Assembly (NCBI GenBank): GCA_023417165.1
Contig: JAEZGD010000643.1
Coordinates: 1 to 11,918 of the forward strand
Source of the DNA: Planctomycetota bacterium
GTDB taxonomy: Bacteria > Planctomycetota > Planctomycetia > Pirellulales > Pirellulaceae
DNA length: 11,918 nucleotides
Reading direction: 5' to 3'
The position numbers were made by a program, and so were the translations under genes. The notes beneath the pieces were generated by a model. That model was not told where the DNA came from. It saw only the letters and a program-made list of their open reading frames with translations, and did not search any database. Of the stretch, positions 1 to 6,942 are shown piece by piece (positions within the stretch are counted from its first letter, which is position 1; each line of letters begins with the position of its first letter).

Positions 1-720
1 GCGCAGGTGGGTGCAAAACTAGTCCTGGTCGCACGTCATGCCGAACGACTGGAAGCCGCTGCTGCTCCGCTGCGTTCCCAAGGCGTCGACGTGTTGACCA
101 TTACGGCCGACATTACACGCGATGACGACGTGGCGCGCATGATCCAAGGGGCGGTTGAGCGTTATGGCCGCCTAGATGTGCTGGTGAACAATGCCGGGCG
201 ATCTTCGCGCGGGCGACTGCTGGAAACGCCGCTGGATGAGTTTCGTGCGCAGTGGGAACTGAACTTCCTGGCCCTCGTGCGCTGTACACTGGCCGCCGCG
301 CCCCACCTGATCGTCTCGCGCGGTCACGTGGTGAATATCGCCTCCCTCGCGGCCAAAAGTGCGTCTCGATTTCTGGGCGCGTATGCCACCAGCAAGTTTC
401 CGGTGGCGGCGTTCTCGCAGCAACTACGCCTTGAACTGGCCGAGCAAGGCGTGCACGTGCTCTTGGTCTGCCCCGGTCCCTTACGGCGCAATGACACATC
501 GCCGCGCTATGCAGCCAGTAACCTTCCCGAGTCGGCCAGTAAGCCTGGCGCAGGCGTTAAGCTGCGTGGGATCGATCCGCAGCGCCTGGCGGCTCGTGTG
601 GTTAAGGCTTGTCAACGCCGCGACCTGGAACTGGTTGTGCCGCTGAAAGCACGCATCCTCTTCGCCATCAGCCAACTCTCGCCTCGCCTGGGCGATTGGA
701 TCATTGGAAAAATGACCTGA
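1..720 (+). CDS. SDR-family NAD(P)-dependent oxidoreductase, 5'-truncated by window edge
   Basis: Classical short-chain dehydrogenase/reductase, a cytosolic Rossmann-fold oxidoreductase; the substrate cannot be read from the sequence. The frame is open to base 1 and the usual N-terminal G-x3-G-x-G nucleotide-binding motif is missing, so the gene starts upstream of the window and the GTG/ATG-like codons near base 7 are internal. What is present starts around beta-strand 2 (KLVLVARHAERLE). The NNAG motif is at 187-198. The catalytic serine lies in NIAS, 13 residues before the catalytic tyrosine of YATSK (Tyr 382-384, Lys 394-396). A PGP motif follows the next strand. The C-terminal tail is hydrophobic (LKARILFAISQLSPRLGDWI), as in SDRs of the DHRS7/retinol-dehydrogenase style, which may mean membrane association. 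Stop TGA is at 718-720. Family assignment is firm; specificity is unknown. Confidence 0.92.
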   Translation, partial: AQVGAKLVLVARHAERLEAAAAPLRSQGVDVLTITADITRDDDVARMIQGAVERYGRLDVLVNNAGRSSRGRLLETPLDEFRAQWELNFLALVRCTLAAAPHLIVSRGHVVNIASLAAKSASRFLGAYATSKFPVAAFSQQLRLELAEQGVHVLLVCPGPLRRNDTSPRYAASNLPESASKPGAGVKLRGIDPQRLAARVVKACQRRDLELVVPLKARILFAISQLSPRLGDWIIGKMT

Positions 721-791
721 GAAAGACTTGCGATCGCGCGCGCCAGCCCGTTTACTAGACACGCGTGGCTGTTCATCTTATCGCCTCATCT

Positions 792-796
792 AAAGG
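792..796 (+). promoter_or_regulatory. Shine-Dalgarno-like AAAGG of the lipoprotein gene
   Basis: AAAGG lies 8 bases before the ATG at 805 and supports that start. The bases just after it (GTCTAG, 796-801) are the exact reverse complement of CTAGAC at 755-760, so a 6-bp stem with a 35-base loop could partly cover the site. That stem is short and may be chance. Confidence 0.4.
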
Positions 797-804
797 TCTA
801 GCTC

Positions 805-1233
805 ATGTGGAATCGTTGTTTGCGAAGTGTCGCAATGATTGGCTTGCTGGCGGTGGCGGGATGCGGTAAGGCTGAGCCCTTTTCTCAGGTGCCGATTACG
901 GGGACGGTCACCTACGACGATGGCTCGCTCATTCCCGCGGAGCAGATTCGTGTGACCTTCTATCCGCAAGCGCAACCCAAAGATGCCAAAACGCATCCGC
1001 GGCCAGGCACCGCCAGCGTTAATGTCGCGGATGGTTCGTTTAAGGAAGTCACGAGCCACAAGTTTAATGATGGCGTCGTGGCCGGGTTGCAAAAAGTGAC
1101 CGTGCAAACCTTCGACAGTACCGACATGCCGACCGATCTGTTGCCAGCGGAATACAACGACGTGCATACCACGCCGCTGACCTATGACACAGCCTCTGGC
1201 GGGCCTGCCAAGATTACGGTCAAAAAGAAGTAA
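805..1233 (+). CDS. Small lipoprotein with transthyretin-like / carboxypeptidase-regulatory-like fold
   Basis: Predicted secreted lipoprotein of 142 residues. The N-terminus has basic residues, a hydrophobic stretch and a lipobox V-A-G-C with Cys20 as the lipidated residue, so the mature protein is probably anchored to a membrane on the far side of the cytoplasmic membrane. After the Cys comes a short linker and a beta-rich domain starting ITGTVTYDDGS (about residues 31-41), followed by IRVTFYP. This G-x-V-x-Y-x-D-G pattern is typical of the many small planctomycete proteins with a transthyretin/CarboxypepD-reg-like beta sandwich. Their function is not established; roles in surface or extracellular binding are guesses. 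The C-terminus is lysine-rich (KITVKKK). It stands alone: 84 bases after the SDR gene and 257 bases before the next gene. Confidence 0.85.
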   Translation: MWNRCLRSVAMIGLLAVAGCGKAEPFSQVPITGTVTYDDGSLIPAEQIRVTFYPQAQPKDAKTHPRPGTASVNVADGSFKEVTSHKFNDGVVAGLQKVTVQTFDSTDMPTDLLPAEYNDVHTTPLTYDTASGGPAKITVKKK

Positions 1234-1323
1234 GCCATTGGGTGCGACGGCAGGCGACCGATTCCAAATCAGTTGCCCGGCATGTGACTTGATCTCTAAG
1301 GTTGCAATGCCAATCGTTGATGC

Positions 1324-1341
1324 ATGCCAGCATGGTGGCAT
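1324..1341. repeat. Short perfect inverted repeat (6-bp arms, 6-base loop)
   Basis: ATGCCA (1324-1329) and TGGCAT (1336-1341) are exact reverse complements around the loop GCATGG. An overlapping alternative pairs GATGC (1319-1323) with GCATC (1338-1342). There is no T-run after it, so it is not a standard terminator for the lipoprotein gene. It is short enough to be chance, but sits 14 bases before a much stronger hairpin. Confidence 0.3.
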
Positions 1342-1355
1342 CGCTGCCTAATATG

Positions 1356-1417
1356 GGTGACAGAAAGACGCGACCAACGGCGCAGCGCAAGGCTTTGTTG
1401 GTAGCGGCTTTGTCACC
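1356..1417. repeat. 62-base imperfect hairpin / inverted repeat in the intergenic region
   Basis: The arms pair over 19 Watson-Crick base pairs: GGTGACA (1356-1362) with TGTCACC (1411-1417), AAG (1365-1367) with CTT (1408-1410), CGC (1369-1371) with GCG (1404-1406), and ACCAAC (1373-1378) with GTTGGT (1397-1402). Interruptions are a two-base bulge (1363-1364) and two single mismatches (1368/1407, 1372/1403). The 18-base loop can add a small AGC/GCT stem (1384-1386 with 1392-1394). Pairing stops sharply at both ends. No T-run follows, which argues against a simple terminator. It could be a structured RNA leader, an operator, or a REP/MITE-like palindromic element; the sequence alone does not decide. 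Confidence 0.65.
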
Positions 1418-1437
1418 AGCAGCGCGTTTGGTATTCT
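1410..1437 (+). promoter_or_regulatory. Candidate sigma-70-type promoter before the ROK gene
   Basis: TTGTCA (1410-1415, 5 of 6 matches to the -35 consensus) and TATTCT (1432-1437, 4 of 6 matches to the -10) are 16 bases apart. Transcription would start near 1443-1445, leaving an untranslated leader of roughly 47 bases before ATG 1491. The -35 box falls inside the right arm of the hairpin at 1356-1417, so the repeat could act as an operator. Planctomycete promoter rules are not well known, so this is tentative. Confidence 0.3.
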
Positions 1438-1490
1438 GAACCGCCCGGCACTTCTGTTTCGATCCACTTGCGCAAGATCGCCTAAACCCT

Positions 1491-2492
1491 ATGCCCGAGC
1501 CACGAAAGGAAGCCCACTGGGTCGGATTCGACCTGGGAGGGACCAAAATGTTGGCGGTCGCTTACGACAGCCAGTTTCGTTCGCTCGGCCGCAAACGCCG
1601 CCGTACCAAGGGACACGAGGGCGCTAAGGTCGGCGTTGAGCGGATCATTCAAACCATCGATCAGGCGTTGGAAGCGGCCAAGCTCGATCCTGCTGCCATC
1701 ACTGGCATCGGTGTCGGTTGCCCGGGCACGGTCGATCTCGAGTCGGGCGTGATTCTGGAAGCGGCCAATCTGGGCTGGAAGAACGTCAAGCTGAAAGAAC
1801 AGCTCGAAGACCACTTTCATTGCCCGGTCGTGATCACTAATGACGTCGATGCTGGCGTGTATGGCGAATACCGCTTTGGCGCAGGCAAGAATGCGCGCTG
1901 CGTGATCGGAATCTTTCCCGGCACGGGCATCGGCGGCGGCTGCATCTATGAAGGGCGAATTTTTCGCGGTCGAAAGCATTCGTGCATGGAAATCGGCCAC
2001 GTCGAGGTTGTCCCCGACGGCGAATACTGCGGCTGTGGTCGCCGTGGCTGCCTGGAAACCGAAGCCAGCCGCCTGGCGATTGCGTCGCAAGTGGCGATGG
2101 CCGCCTACCGTGGCGAAGCACCGCATATCATGGCCACCAGCGGCGCCGATCTCAGCGAGATTCGCAGCAGCACGCTGGCCGAAGCCATCAAAGCTGGCGA
2201 TACGATCGTCGAGAAGATCGTGCGTCGGGCTGGCGACTTGATTGGTGTCGCTGTCGCCAATGTGGTGACAATGCTCGCTCCCGATGTCATTGTGCTGGGG
2301 GGCGGACTGGTCGAAGCGATGCCTGACCTGTTTGTTAACGCCGTCGAGAAGTCCGCGCGCGAGCGGACCATGCCGTCGATGGCCAAGTCGTTCAAGGTGG
2401 TGGCGGCCAAGTTGGGCGACGATGCCGGAGCTATGGGAGCGGCCGGCTGGATCGAGAAGCAGGTGCTGCCGCGCGAAGCCTCTCTGAACTAA
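1491..2492 (+). CDS. ROK-family sugar kinase (glucokinase-like)
   Basis: Cytosolic kinase of the ROK (repressor, ORF, kinase) family that transfers phosphate to a sugar, most likely glucose or a related hexose. It has 333 residues and no N-terminal helix-turn-helix, so it is a kinase and not a ROK repressor. The phosphate-1 motif DLGGTK is at residues 14-19. Further motifs are the catalytic-Asp region NDVDAGVYGE, the glycine loop GTGIGGG, and the ROK zinc signature with E167-I-G-H170 followed by C180-G-C182-G-R-R-G-C187-L-E189. VLGGGL near the C-terminus is the adenosine-binding strand-loop. I see no clear ribosome-binding site before ATG 1491, but the motif spacing from the N-terminus fits this start. 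The stop overlaps a 4-base gap to the exopolyphosphatase gene, implying co-transcription. Because it heads a polyphosphate cluster, polyP rather than ATP could be its phosphate donor (inference); known polyphosphate glucokinases are ROK proteins. Confidence 0.9.
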   Translation: MPEPRKEAHWVGFDLGGTKMLAVAYDSQFRSLGRKRRRTKGHEGAKVGVERIIQTIDQALEAAKLDPAAITGIGVGCPGTVDLESGVILEAANLGWKNVKLKEQLEDHFHCPVVITNDVDAGVYGEYRFGAGKNARCVIGIFPGTGIGGGCIYEGRIFRGRKHSCMEIGHVEVVPDGEYCGCGRRGCLETEASRLAIASQVAMAAYRGEAPHIMATSGADLSEIRSSTLAEAIKAGDTIVEKIVRRAGDLIGVAVANVVTMLAPDVIVLGGGLVEAMPDLFVNAVEKSARERTMPSMAKSFKVVAAKLGDDAGAMGAAGWIEKQVLPREASLN

Positions 2493-2496
2493 CGAC

Positions 2497-4086
2497 ATGA
2501 CTACCGAGATTGACAAGCCCGTTCGCCCCACAGAACCTGCGCGCCAGATCAAGCCGGTGGCTGTGATCGATGTCGGCGCAACCTCGATTCGGATGGCGAT
2601 TGCGGAAATCGGCGACGCCGGGCATGTGCGGATTCTGGAAACACTTTCACAAGCAGTGAACCTCGGCCGCGATACCTTCACCAAGGGTGCTATCGATCGC
2701 GCCACCATCGAAGAGTGCGTCCGCACGTTGCGCAGCTATGGCCGCTTGCTGAAAGAATACGGCATCACGCGCAGCGATCAGATTCGCGTCGTGGCCACCA
2801 GCGCCGTGCGCGAAGCCACCAACCGCCTGGCGTTCGCTGATCGTGTTTACATCGCCACCGAGATGCAGATCGAACCGCTGGACGAATCGGAAGTCAACCG
2901 CATTACCTATCTGGGCATGCAACAGTTCCTGCGCGCAGAGCCCGCGCTCGCGAATGCGACGACGATCATTGTCGAGGTCGGTGGCGGTAGCACCGAGCTC
3001 TTGATGGTCCGGGGCGGCGACGTCGTTTACTCGCATACGTATCGGCTCGGCTCGCTACGCTTGCGAAAGCAGTTGGAATCGTTTCGCACGCCTGCGCTCA
3101 AAATTCGCAGCATCATGGAGAGCCAGATCGCGCGCACCGTCGAGCAAATGGTCGAAGCGATTCCGCCCGACACCCAGGCGATTGAATTGGTGGCGATGGG
3201 GGGTGACGTGCGGTTTGCGGCGGCGGAACTGTTGCCCGACTGGGTACCGCAATCGCTGGCGCGTCTCAGCGTGGCGGGGCTGGAACGCTTTACCGACAAC
3301 CTGCTCAGTTTGTCGGATGACGAAATCGTACAGACGTATCATCTCTCGTTTCCCGAAGCGGAAACCGTCGGTGCGGCTTTGCTCAGTTATTGCCGCATCG
3401 CCCGGGCGCTCAAGCTGAAGAATGTGCTAGTAACGCATATCACGCTGCGCGACGGCTTGCTGCATGAAATGGCGGGCCAGGCGGCGCTCACGGAAGAATT
3501 TAGCGCGCAGATCGTCCGTTCGGCCCTGGACTTGGCAGCCAAGTTCGGCGTCGACGAGGCGCATGCCAAGCACGTGGCGCAGCTTTGCCGCATGTTGTTT
3601 CGCATGCTGAAGGACGAACACGAACTCGATTCGCGCTATGAAACGGTGCTGGCGATTGCCGCTTTGCTGCACGAAATCGGCATGTTCGTCAGCAATCGAA
3701 GCTATCACAAGCATTCGATGTACCTGATTAAGAACAGCGAACTGTTCGGCCTTAGCAAGCAGGACGTGTTGTTGGTTTCGCTCGTCGCGCGCTATCATCG
3801 TCGCGCTTCACCGCAACCGGAACATGAAGGCTACAACACGCTTAGTCGCGAGCATCGCATTGCTGTGGCCAAGATGGCCGCGCTCTTGCGGTTGGCGATC
3901 GCGCTTGATGATTCGCGTAGCCAGCGCATTCATGAGTTGCTTTGTGAAGTGGAAGAGGGACGCCTGGTGATCTCGATTCCGCGCGTCGACGATCTATCGC
4001 TGGAACAAATGGCGATGCGGCAAAATAGCGGTCTGTTCGAGGAAGTGTTTGGTATGAAGGTGCTGCTGCGAAGAGTGAAGGCGTAA
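2497..4086 (+). CDS. ppx: Ppx/GppA-family exopolyphosphatase (long form with HD-like C-terminal domain)
   Basis: Member of the Ppx/GppA family, which releases phosphate from the ends of polyphosphate chains or hydrolyses pppGpp. At 529 residues it matches the long Ppx type (E. coli Ppx is about 513). After a Pro-rich start come the actin-like ASKHA domains: phosphate-1 loop AVIDVGATSIRM (residues 22-33), VVATSAVREATNR, and phosphate-2 loop EVGGGSTE (160-167). The C-terminal part is an HD-like helical domain with LLHEIG (H392-E393) and SYHKHSMYLI, where E. coli Ppx has the same His-Glu variant. Two positions look unusual: family members normally have DIGGGS where this has EVGGGS, and E-E-A-R where this has S131-E-V-N-R135, so the catalytic acidic residues may be altered or shifted. 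The ROK gene ends 4 bases upstream and polyphosphate kinase follows about 78 bases downstream, supporting a polyP role over a pppGpp one. Confidence 0.88.
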   Translation: MTTEIDKPVRPTEPARQIKPVAVIDVGATSIRMAIAEIGDAGHVRILETLSQAVNLGRDTFTKGAIDRATIEECVRTLRSYGRLLKEYGITRSDQIRVVATSAVREATNRLAFADRVYIATEMQIEPLDESEVNRITYLGMQQFLRAEPALANATTIIVEVGGGSTELLMVRGGDVVYSHTYRLGSLRLRKQLESFRTPALKIRSIMESQIARTVEQMVEAIPPDTQAIELVAMGGDVRFAAAELLPDWVPQSLARLSVAGLERFTDNLLSLSDDEIVQTYHLSFPEAETVGAALLSYCRIARALKLKNVLVTHITLRDGLLHEMAGQAALTEEFSAQIVRSALDLAAKFGVDEAHAKHVAQLCRMLFRMLKDEHELDSRYETVLAIAALLHEIGMFVSNRSYHKHSMYLIKNSELFGLSKQDVLLVSLVARYHRRASPQPEHEGYNTLSREHRIAVAKMAALLRLAIALDDSRSQRIHELLCEVEEGRLVISIPRVDDLSLEQMAMRQNSGLFEEVFGMKVLLRRVKA

Positions 4087-4164
4087 GTTCAACTCTACTG
4101 CGGGGAGTTGGCCGTACGCGGTAGCGCCGACGGCATCGGTCACGAGATTCTTTTTACCTCTGCT

Positions 4165-6273
4165 ATGTCTTCAAACTATATCAATCGCGAGCTGTCGTGG
4201 CTGGAATTCAATCAACGCGTGCTCGACGAATCACGTGATCCGCAAATTCCACTCTTAGAACGCTTGAAGTTTCTGGCGATCACCGATTCGAACCTTGACG
4301 AATTCTTTATGGTGCGCGTCGGCGGTTTGCAAATGCTGGCGTCGCGCCCAGGCAACAAGGTCGATCCTTCGGGAATGACTCCGCAGCAGCAATTATCGGC
4401 CATTAGCCAGCGCACGCGGCAGATGATTAGCGATCAGTACGCATGCTTCAATAACGACTTGGAACCGCGATTGGCGGAAGCTGGCATTCGGCGCATTCGC
4501 CCTGGCGAGTTTACTGATCGTCAATTGCGCGGATTGGAGCAGGTCTTCGAGGAAGAGATCTTTCCAGTCCTGTCGCCAGTAGCCGTCACAGGCCCGGAAG
4601 ATTTTCCGCTGCTGGCCAATCAAGCGTTGCACTTGTTGGTGCAACTAGCGCCAGCGGCGGGGAGCGAACGCCCACGATTTGCCGTCATTTCACTGCGCCG
4701 CAGTTCGCCGCGGTTTATCACGGTGCATTCCGAAGGTGGCTATGCCTATACGCTGGTCGAAGATGCGGTCAGGATGTTCGTCGAGCGGTTCTTTCCCGGC
4801 GAGCGTGTCGTCGAAGCCGTGCCGCTGCGCATCACGCGTAACGCCGATATGAGCGTGCGCGACGATTTGGCCGCGGACTTGATGGCCGAAATGGAAGGCA
4901 TTCTCGATGCGCGGAAACAAAGCGCGTGCGTGCGGTTGGAAGTCGATGCGTCGATGGGCGAGGTCTCGGTGGCGTTCTTGCGGCAAGCGCTCGGCGTCAA
5001 GAGCGAAGACTCCTTCGCGGCGCTGGGCCCGCTCGACCTGGCCGCGTTCATGCAACTTACCGATCTGCCGGGCTTCGACAACCTGAAATACGAAGCTTGG
5101 CCGCCGCAGCCTTCGCCTCAGATCGGCTTGCGGAAGAGCATCTTCGACGTCCTGACGCAACAGGATGTGCGGTTGTCTCACCCGCACGACAGCTTCGAGC
5201 CGGGGGTGCGGTTGGGCGAAAGTGCGGCCGACGATCCCGATGTGCTGGCGATCAAGATGACTTTGTATCGCACCCGCCGCAACAGTCCGATTGTCTCTGC
5301 CTTGCGGCGGGCTGCAGAGCGCGGCAAGTACGTGACGGTGGTGGTTGAACTGAAGGCGCGCTTTGATGAAGCGCGCAACATCGAATGGGCGAAGAACCTG
5401 GAACACGCTGGTGTGCAGGTCATTTATGGCGTAAAGGGCCTGAAAACCCATGCCAAGATTTGCGTGATTGTCCGTCGCGAGCCGCATGGCATTCAACGCT
5501 ATGTGCATTTTGGCACCGGCAATTACAACGAGATCACCTCGCGCTTGTATAGCGACATCAGCCTGATGACGTCGAATGAGGAGCTTGGCGCCGATGCCAC
5601 CAGTTTCTTTAACGCCATCACCGGCTATTCGCAGCCGCAGCAGTTTCGCAAGATCGAAGTCGCGCCCATCGGCCTGCGCGAAAAGCTGCTGGAGATGATT
5701 CAGGTCGAAACGCAATTGCGTCTGCAAGGCCAGGCGGCCGAAATCGTGATCAAGGTCAACTCGCTGGTGGATACCAACCTGATCGACGCGTTGTATGCCG
5801 CTTCGCAAGCGGGTGTGCGCGTGCGATTGAACGTGCGCGGCATCTGTTGCTTGCGCCCTGGCGTGCCGGGCCTCAGCGAGAACATTACCGTCGTGAGCAT
5901 TATCGATCGCTTCCTCGAGCATGCGCGCATCATGTACTTTTTGCATGGCGGCGATAAGCGTGTGTTCATTTCCAGCGCCGATTGGATGCCGCGCAATCTT
6001 GATCGACGCGTCGAATTGTTAACGCCCGTCGAGGACGAAGGGCTGAAGACGCGGCTGATCAACATGCTGGAGATCTATTTTCAAGACAACGTCAAGGCGC
6101 GCGTGCTGCTGCCGGATGGACGTTATGACCGCATAACGCCGGCCGAAGGGGGCGAAACCTTGCGCTGCCAAGAGCATTTCTATCGCGAGGCGCGGGCGGC
6201 CGTGAAGCAAGCGGAACAATCTCGTCGAACTGTGTTCGAGCCTCATCGTGCTCCAGGCGCGGAAGTGTTATAG
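4165..6273 (+). CDS. ppk1: Polyphosphate kinase 1 (PPK1)
   Basis: Reversibly polymerises the gamma-phosphate of ATP into inorganic polyphosphate through an autophosphorylated histidine; in other bacteria it is peripheral to the inner membrane. I chose ATG 4165, giving 702 residues (E. coli about 688), because the conserved PPK N-terminus YINRELSWLEFNQRVL starts at residue 5. A TTG at 4108 would add 19 residues with no resemblance to the family. The SNLDEF motif contains N43, equivalent to the ATP-binding Asn. The C1 domain carries KARFDEARNI, the phosphorylated histidine in GLKTHAK (H429), and GTGNYNE (from 450). The C2 domain carries FLEHAR (H586, the second essential His) and SADWMPRNLDRRVE. 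All key residues are present, so the enzyme should be active. The sixA-like gene starts 39 bases after the stop. Confidence 0.95.
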   Translation: MSSNYINRELSWLEFNQRVLDESRDPQIPLLERLKFLAITDSNLDEFFMVRVGGLQMLASRPGNKVDPSGMTPQQQLSAISQRTRQMISDQYACFNNDLEPRLAEAGIRRIRPGEFTDRQLRGLEQVFEEEIFPVLSPVAVTGPEDFPLLANQALHLLVQLAPAAGSERPRFAVISLRRSSPRFITVHSEGGYAYTLVEDAVRMFVERFFPGERVVEAVPLRITRNADMSVRDDLAADLMAEMEGILDARKQSACVRLEVDASMGEVSVAFLRQALGVKSEDSFAALGPLDLAAFMQLTDLPGFDNLKYEAWPPQPSPQIGLRKSIFDVLTQQDVRLSHPHDSFEPGVRLGESAADDPDVLAIKMTLYRTRRNSPIVSALRRAAERGKYVTVVVELKARFDEARNIEWAKNLEHAGVQVIYGVKGLKTHAKICVIVRREPHGIQRYVHFGTGNYNEITSRLYSDISLMTSNEELGADATSFFNAITGYSQPQQFRKIEVAPIGLREKLLEMIQVETQLRLQGQAAEIVIKVNSLVDTNLIDALYAASQAGVRVRLNVRGICCLRPGVPGLSENITVVSIIDRFLEHARIMYFLHGGDKRVFISSADWMPRNLDRRVELLTPVEDEGLKTRLINMLEIYFQDNVKARVLLPDGRYDRITPAEGGETLRCQEHFYREARAAVKQAEQSRRTVFEPHRAPGAEVL

Positions 6274-6312
6274 TACGCCTCCGCTCAACGCGATACTGAC
6301 TGCGAGACCGCC

Positions 6313-6801
6313 ATGAAGACGTTGATGATTCTACGCCATGCCAAGGCGGAACCTATCGAAGAAGGGCAGTCCGATCGCGATCGCCCTTTGGCGCCACGCG
6401 GCGAGAAGGACGCGCCTCGTATCGGTCGCTGGTTGAAAGAGCAGCAGTTGACGCCTGATGCAATCGTGTCATCAAACGCTGTGCGAGCCGAAGCGACGGC
6501 ACGTTTGGTCGCCCAGGCATGCGGGTACGAGAAATCGATTGACCTTCGCAACGAACTATATTTAGCCACGCCCGCCACGTATGTGCAGGTAATTCGCGAG
6601 CAAGAAGACGATGCGGAGCGCATCCTGGTGGTGGGGCACAATCCCACGCTCGACGAATTGCTCTATTCGCTGTGCGGCAACCATGACGGCTTTCCCACCG
6701 GAGGCCTCGCTGTGGTGCAGTTGGATGTAGCGAGTTGGGAAGAAGTGCGTTTGCCAACGCAACATAAGCTGACGCAGTTTGTCCGCGGAAAAGAATTGTA
6801 G
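6313..6801 (+). CDS. sixA: SixA-type phosphohistidine phosphatase (histidine phosphatase superfamily)
   Basis: Small cytosolic phosphatase of the histidine-phosphatase (phosphoglycerate-mutase-like) superfamily, SixA branch, which dephosphorylates phosphohistidine on proteins. Its 162 residues are the usual single-domain size. The catalytic LRHAKAE motif sits at the N-terminus (R8, H9), followed by DRPLAPRGEKDA, by SSNAVRAEATA with R58 for phosphate binding, and by the second catalytic histidine in VVGHNP (H109). ATG 6313 puts the RHA motif right at the N-terminus, as expected for the family. The gene lies 39 bases after ppk1 on the same strand, so it is probably in the same transcript. E. 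coli SixA acts on phosphohistidine in ArcB and the nitrogen PTS. Here, next to an enzyme that works through a phosphohistidine and a CHAD protein, the target may lie in polyphosphate metabolism (inference). Confidence 0.88.
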   Translation: MKTLMILRHAKAEPIEEGQSDRDRPLAPRGEKDAPRIGRWLKEQQLTPDAIVSSNAVRAEATARLVAQACGYEKSIDLRNELYLATPATYVQVIREQEDDAERILVVGHNPTLDELLYSLCGNHDGFPTGGLAVVQLDVASWEEVRLPTQHKLTQFVRGKEL

Positions 6802-6805
6802 GAAA

Positions 6806-6822
6806 AGGGAAACAGATTCCCT
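6806..6822. other. Small stem-loop just after the sixA stop
   Basis: AGGGAA (6806-6811) pairs exactly with TTCCCT (6817-6822) around the loop ACAGA, starting 5 bases after the sixA stop codon. No T-run follows, so it is a poor intrinsic terminator. It could slow polymerase or protect an mRNA end. Confidence 0.35.
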
Positions 6823-6836
6823 GACGGAGCGTGCGT

Positions 6837-6852
6837 GGCGAAAGGATTCGCC
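6837..6852. other. Second stem-loop between sixA and the CHAD gene
   Basis: GGCGAA (6837-6842) pairs exactly with TTCGCC (6847-6852) around the tetraloop AGGA. It lies 14 bases after the previous stem-loop. There is no T-run. Together the two could separate expression of the CHAD gene from the genes before it. Confidence 0.4.
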
Positions 6853-6942
6853 TCCTACAATCTTGCGTGGCGGGCAACTAGACTGAGAGTGTAACGCCCG
6901 CCATTGCCGGGCGTGTCGACTCCTTTTTCTGTCGTGCCCGCG

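Noticed and set aside
751..781. Possible promoter TTTACT / TCTTAT before the lipoprotein gene
   Set aside because: Each box matches only 4 of 6 consensus bases and the 19-base spacing is long. Chance matches of this quality are common.
1353..1439. Small plus-strand open frame of 28 codons across the intergenic hairpin
   Set aside because: No ribosome-binding site, no recognisable peptide, and its sequence is dictated by the inverted repeat. A leader peptide cannot be excluded but nothing supports it.
1482..2726. Long minus-strand open frame of 414 codons opposite the ROK gene and the start of ppx
   Set aside because: The plus-strand ROK and Ppx proteins carry all family motifs in this stretch. 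The antisense translation has no recognisable domain and is an effect of GC-rich codon use.
4108..4164. TTG at 4108 as an extended start of ppk1
   Set aside because: The extra 19 residues do not resemble PPK1, GGGGAG directly abuts the TTG, and ATG 4165 starts next to the conserved N-terminal motif.
4690..5946. Long minus-strand open frame of 418 codons inside ppk1
   Set aside because: It mirrors the strongly conserved PPK1 frame, with Arg/His/Gln-rich, low-information translation and no start signals. It is a shadow.
6372..6384. 12-base palindrome CGATCGCGATCG with a GCGATCGC octamer; other GCGATCGC copies at 730-737 and 3895-3902
   Set aside because: GCGATCGC is the cyanobacterial HIP1 word, but three copies in about 12 kb of GC-rich DNA, two inside genes, are too few to call a repeat family.
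6904..6942. TTG at 6904 as start of the CHAD gene
   Set aside because: ATG 6943 is in frame and the 13 added residues lie outside the CHAD domain; no ribosome-binding site favours the TTG.
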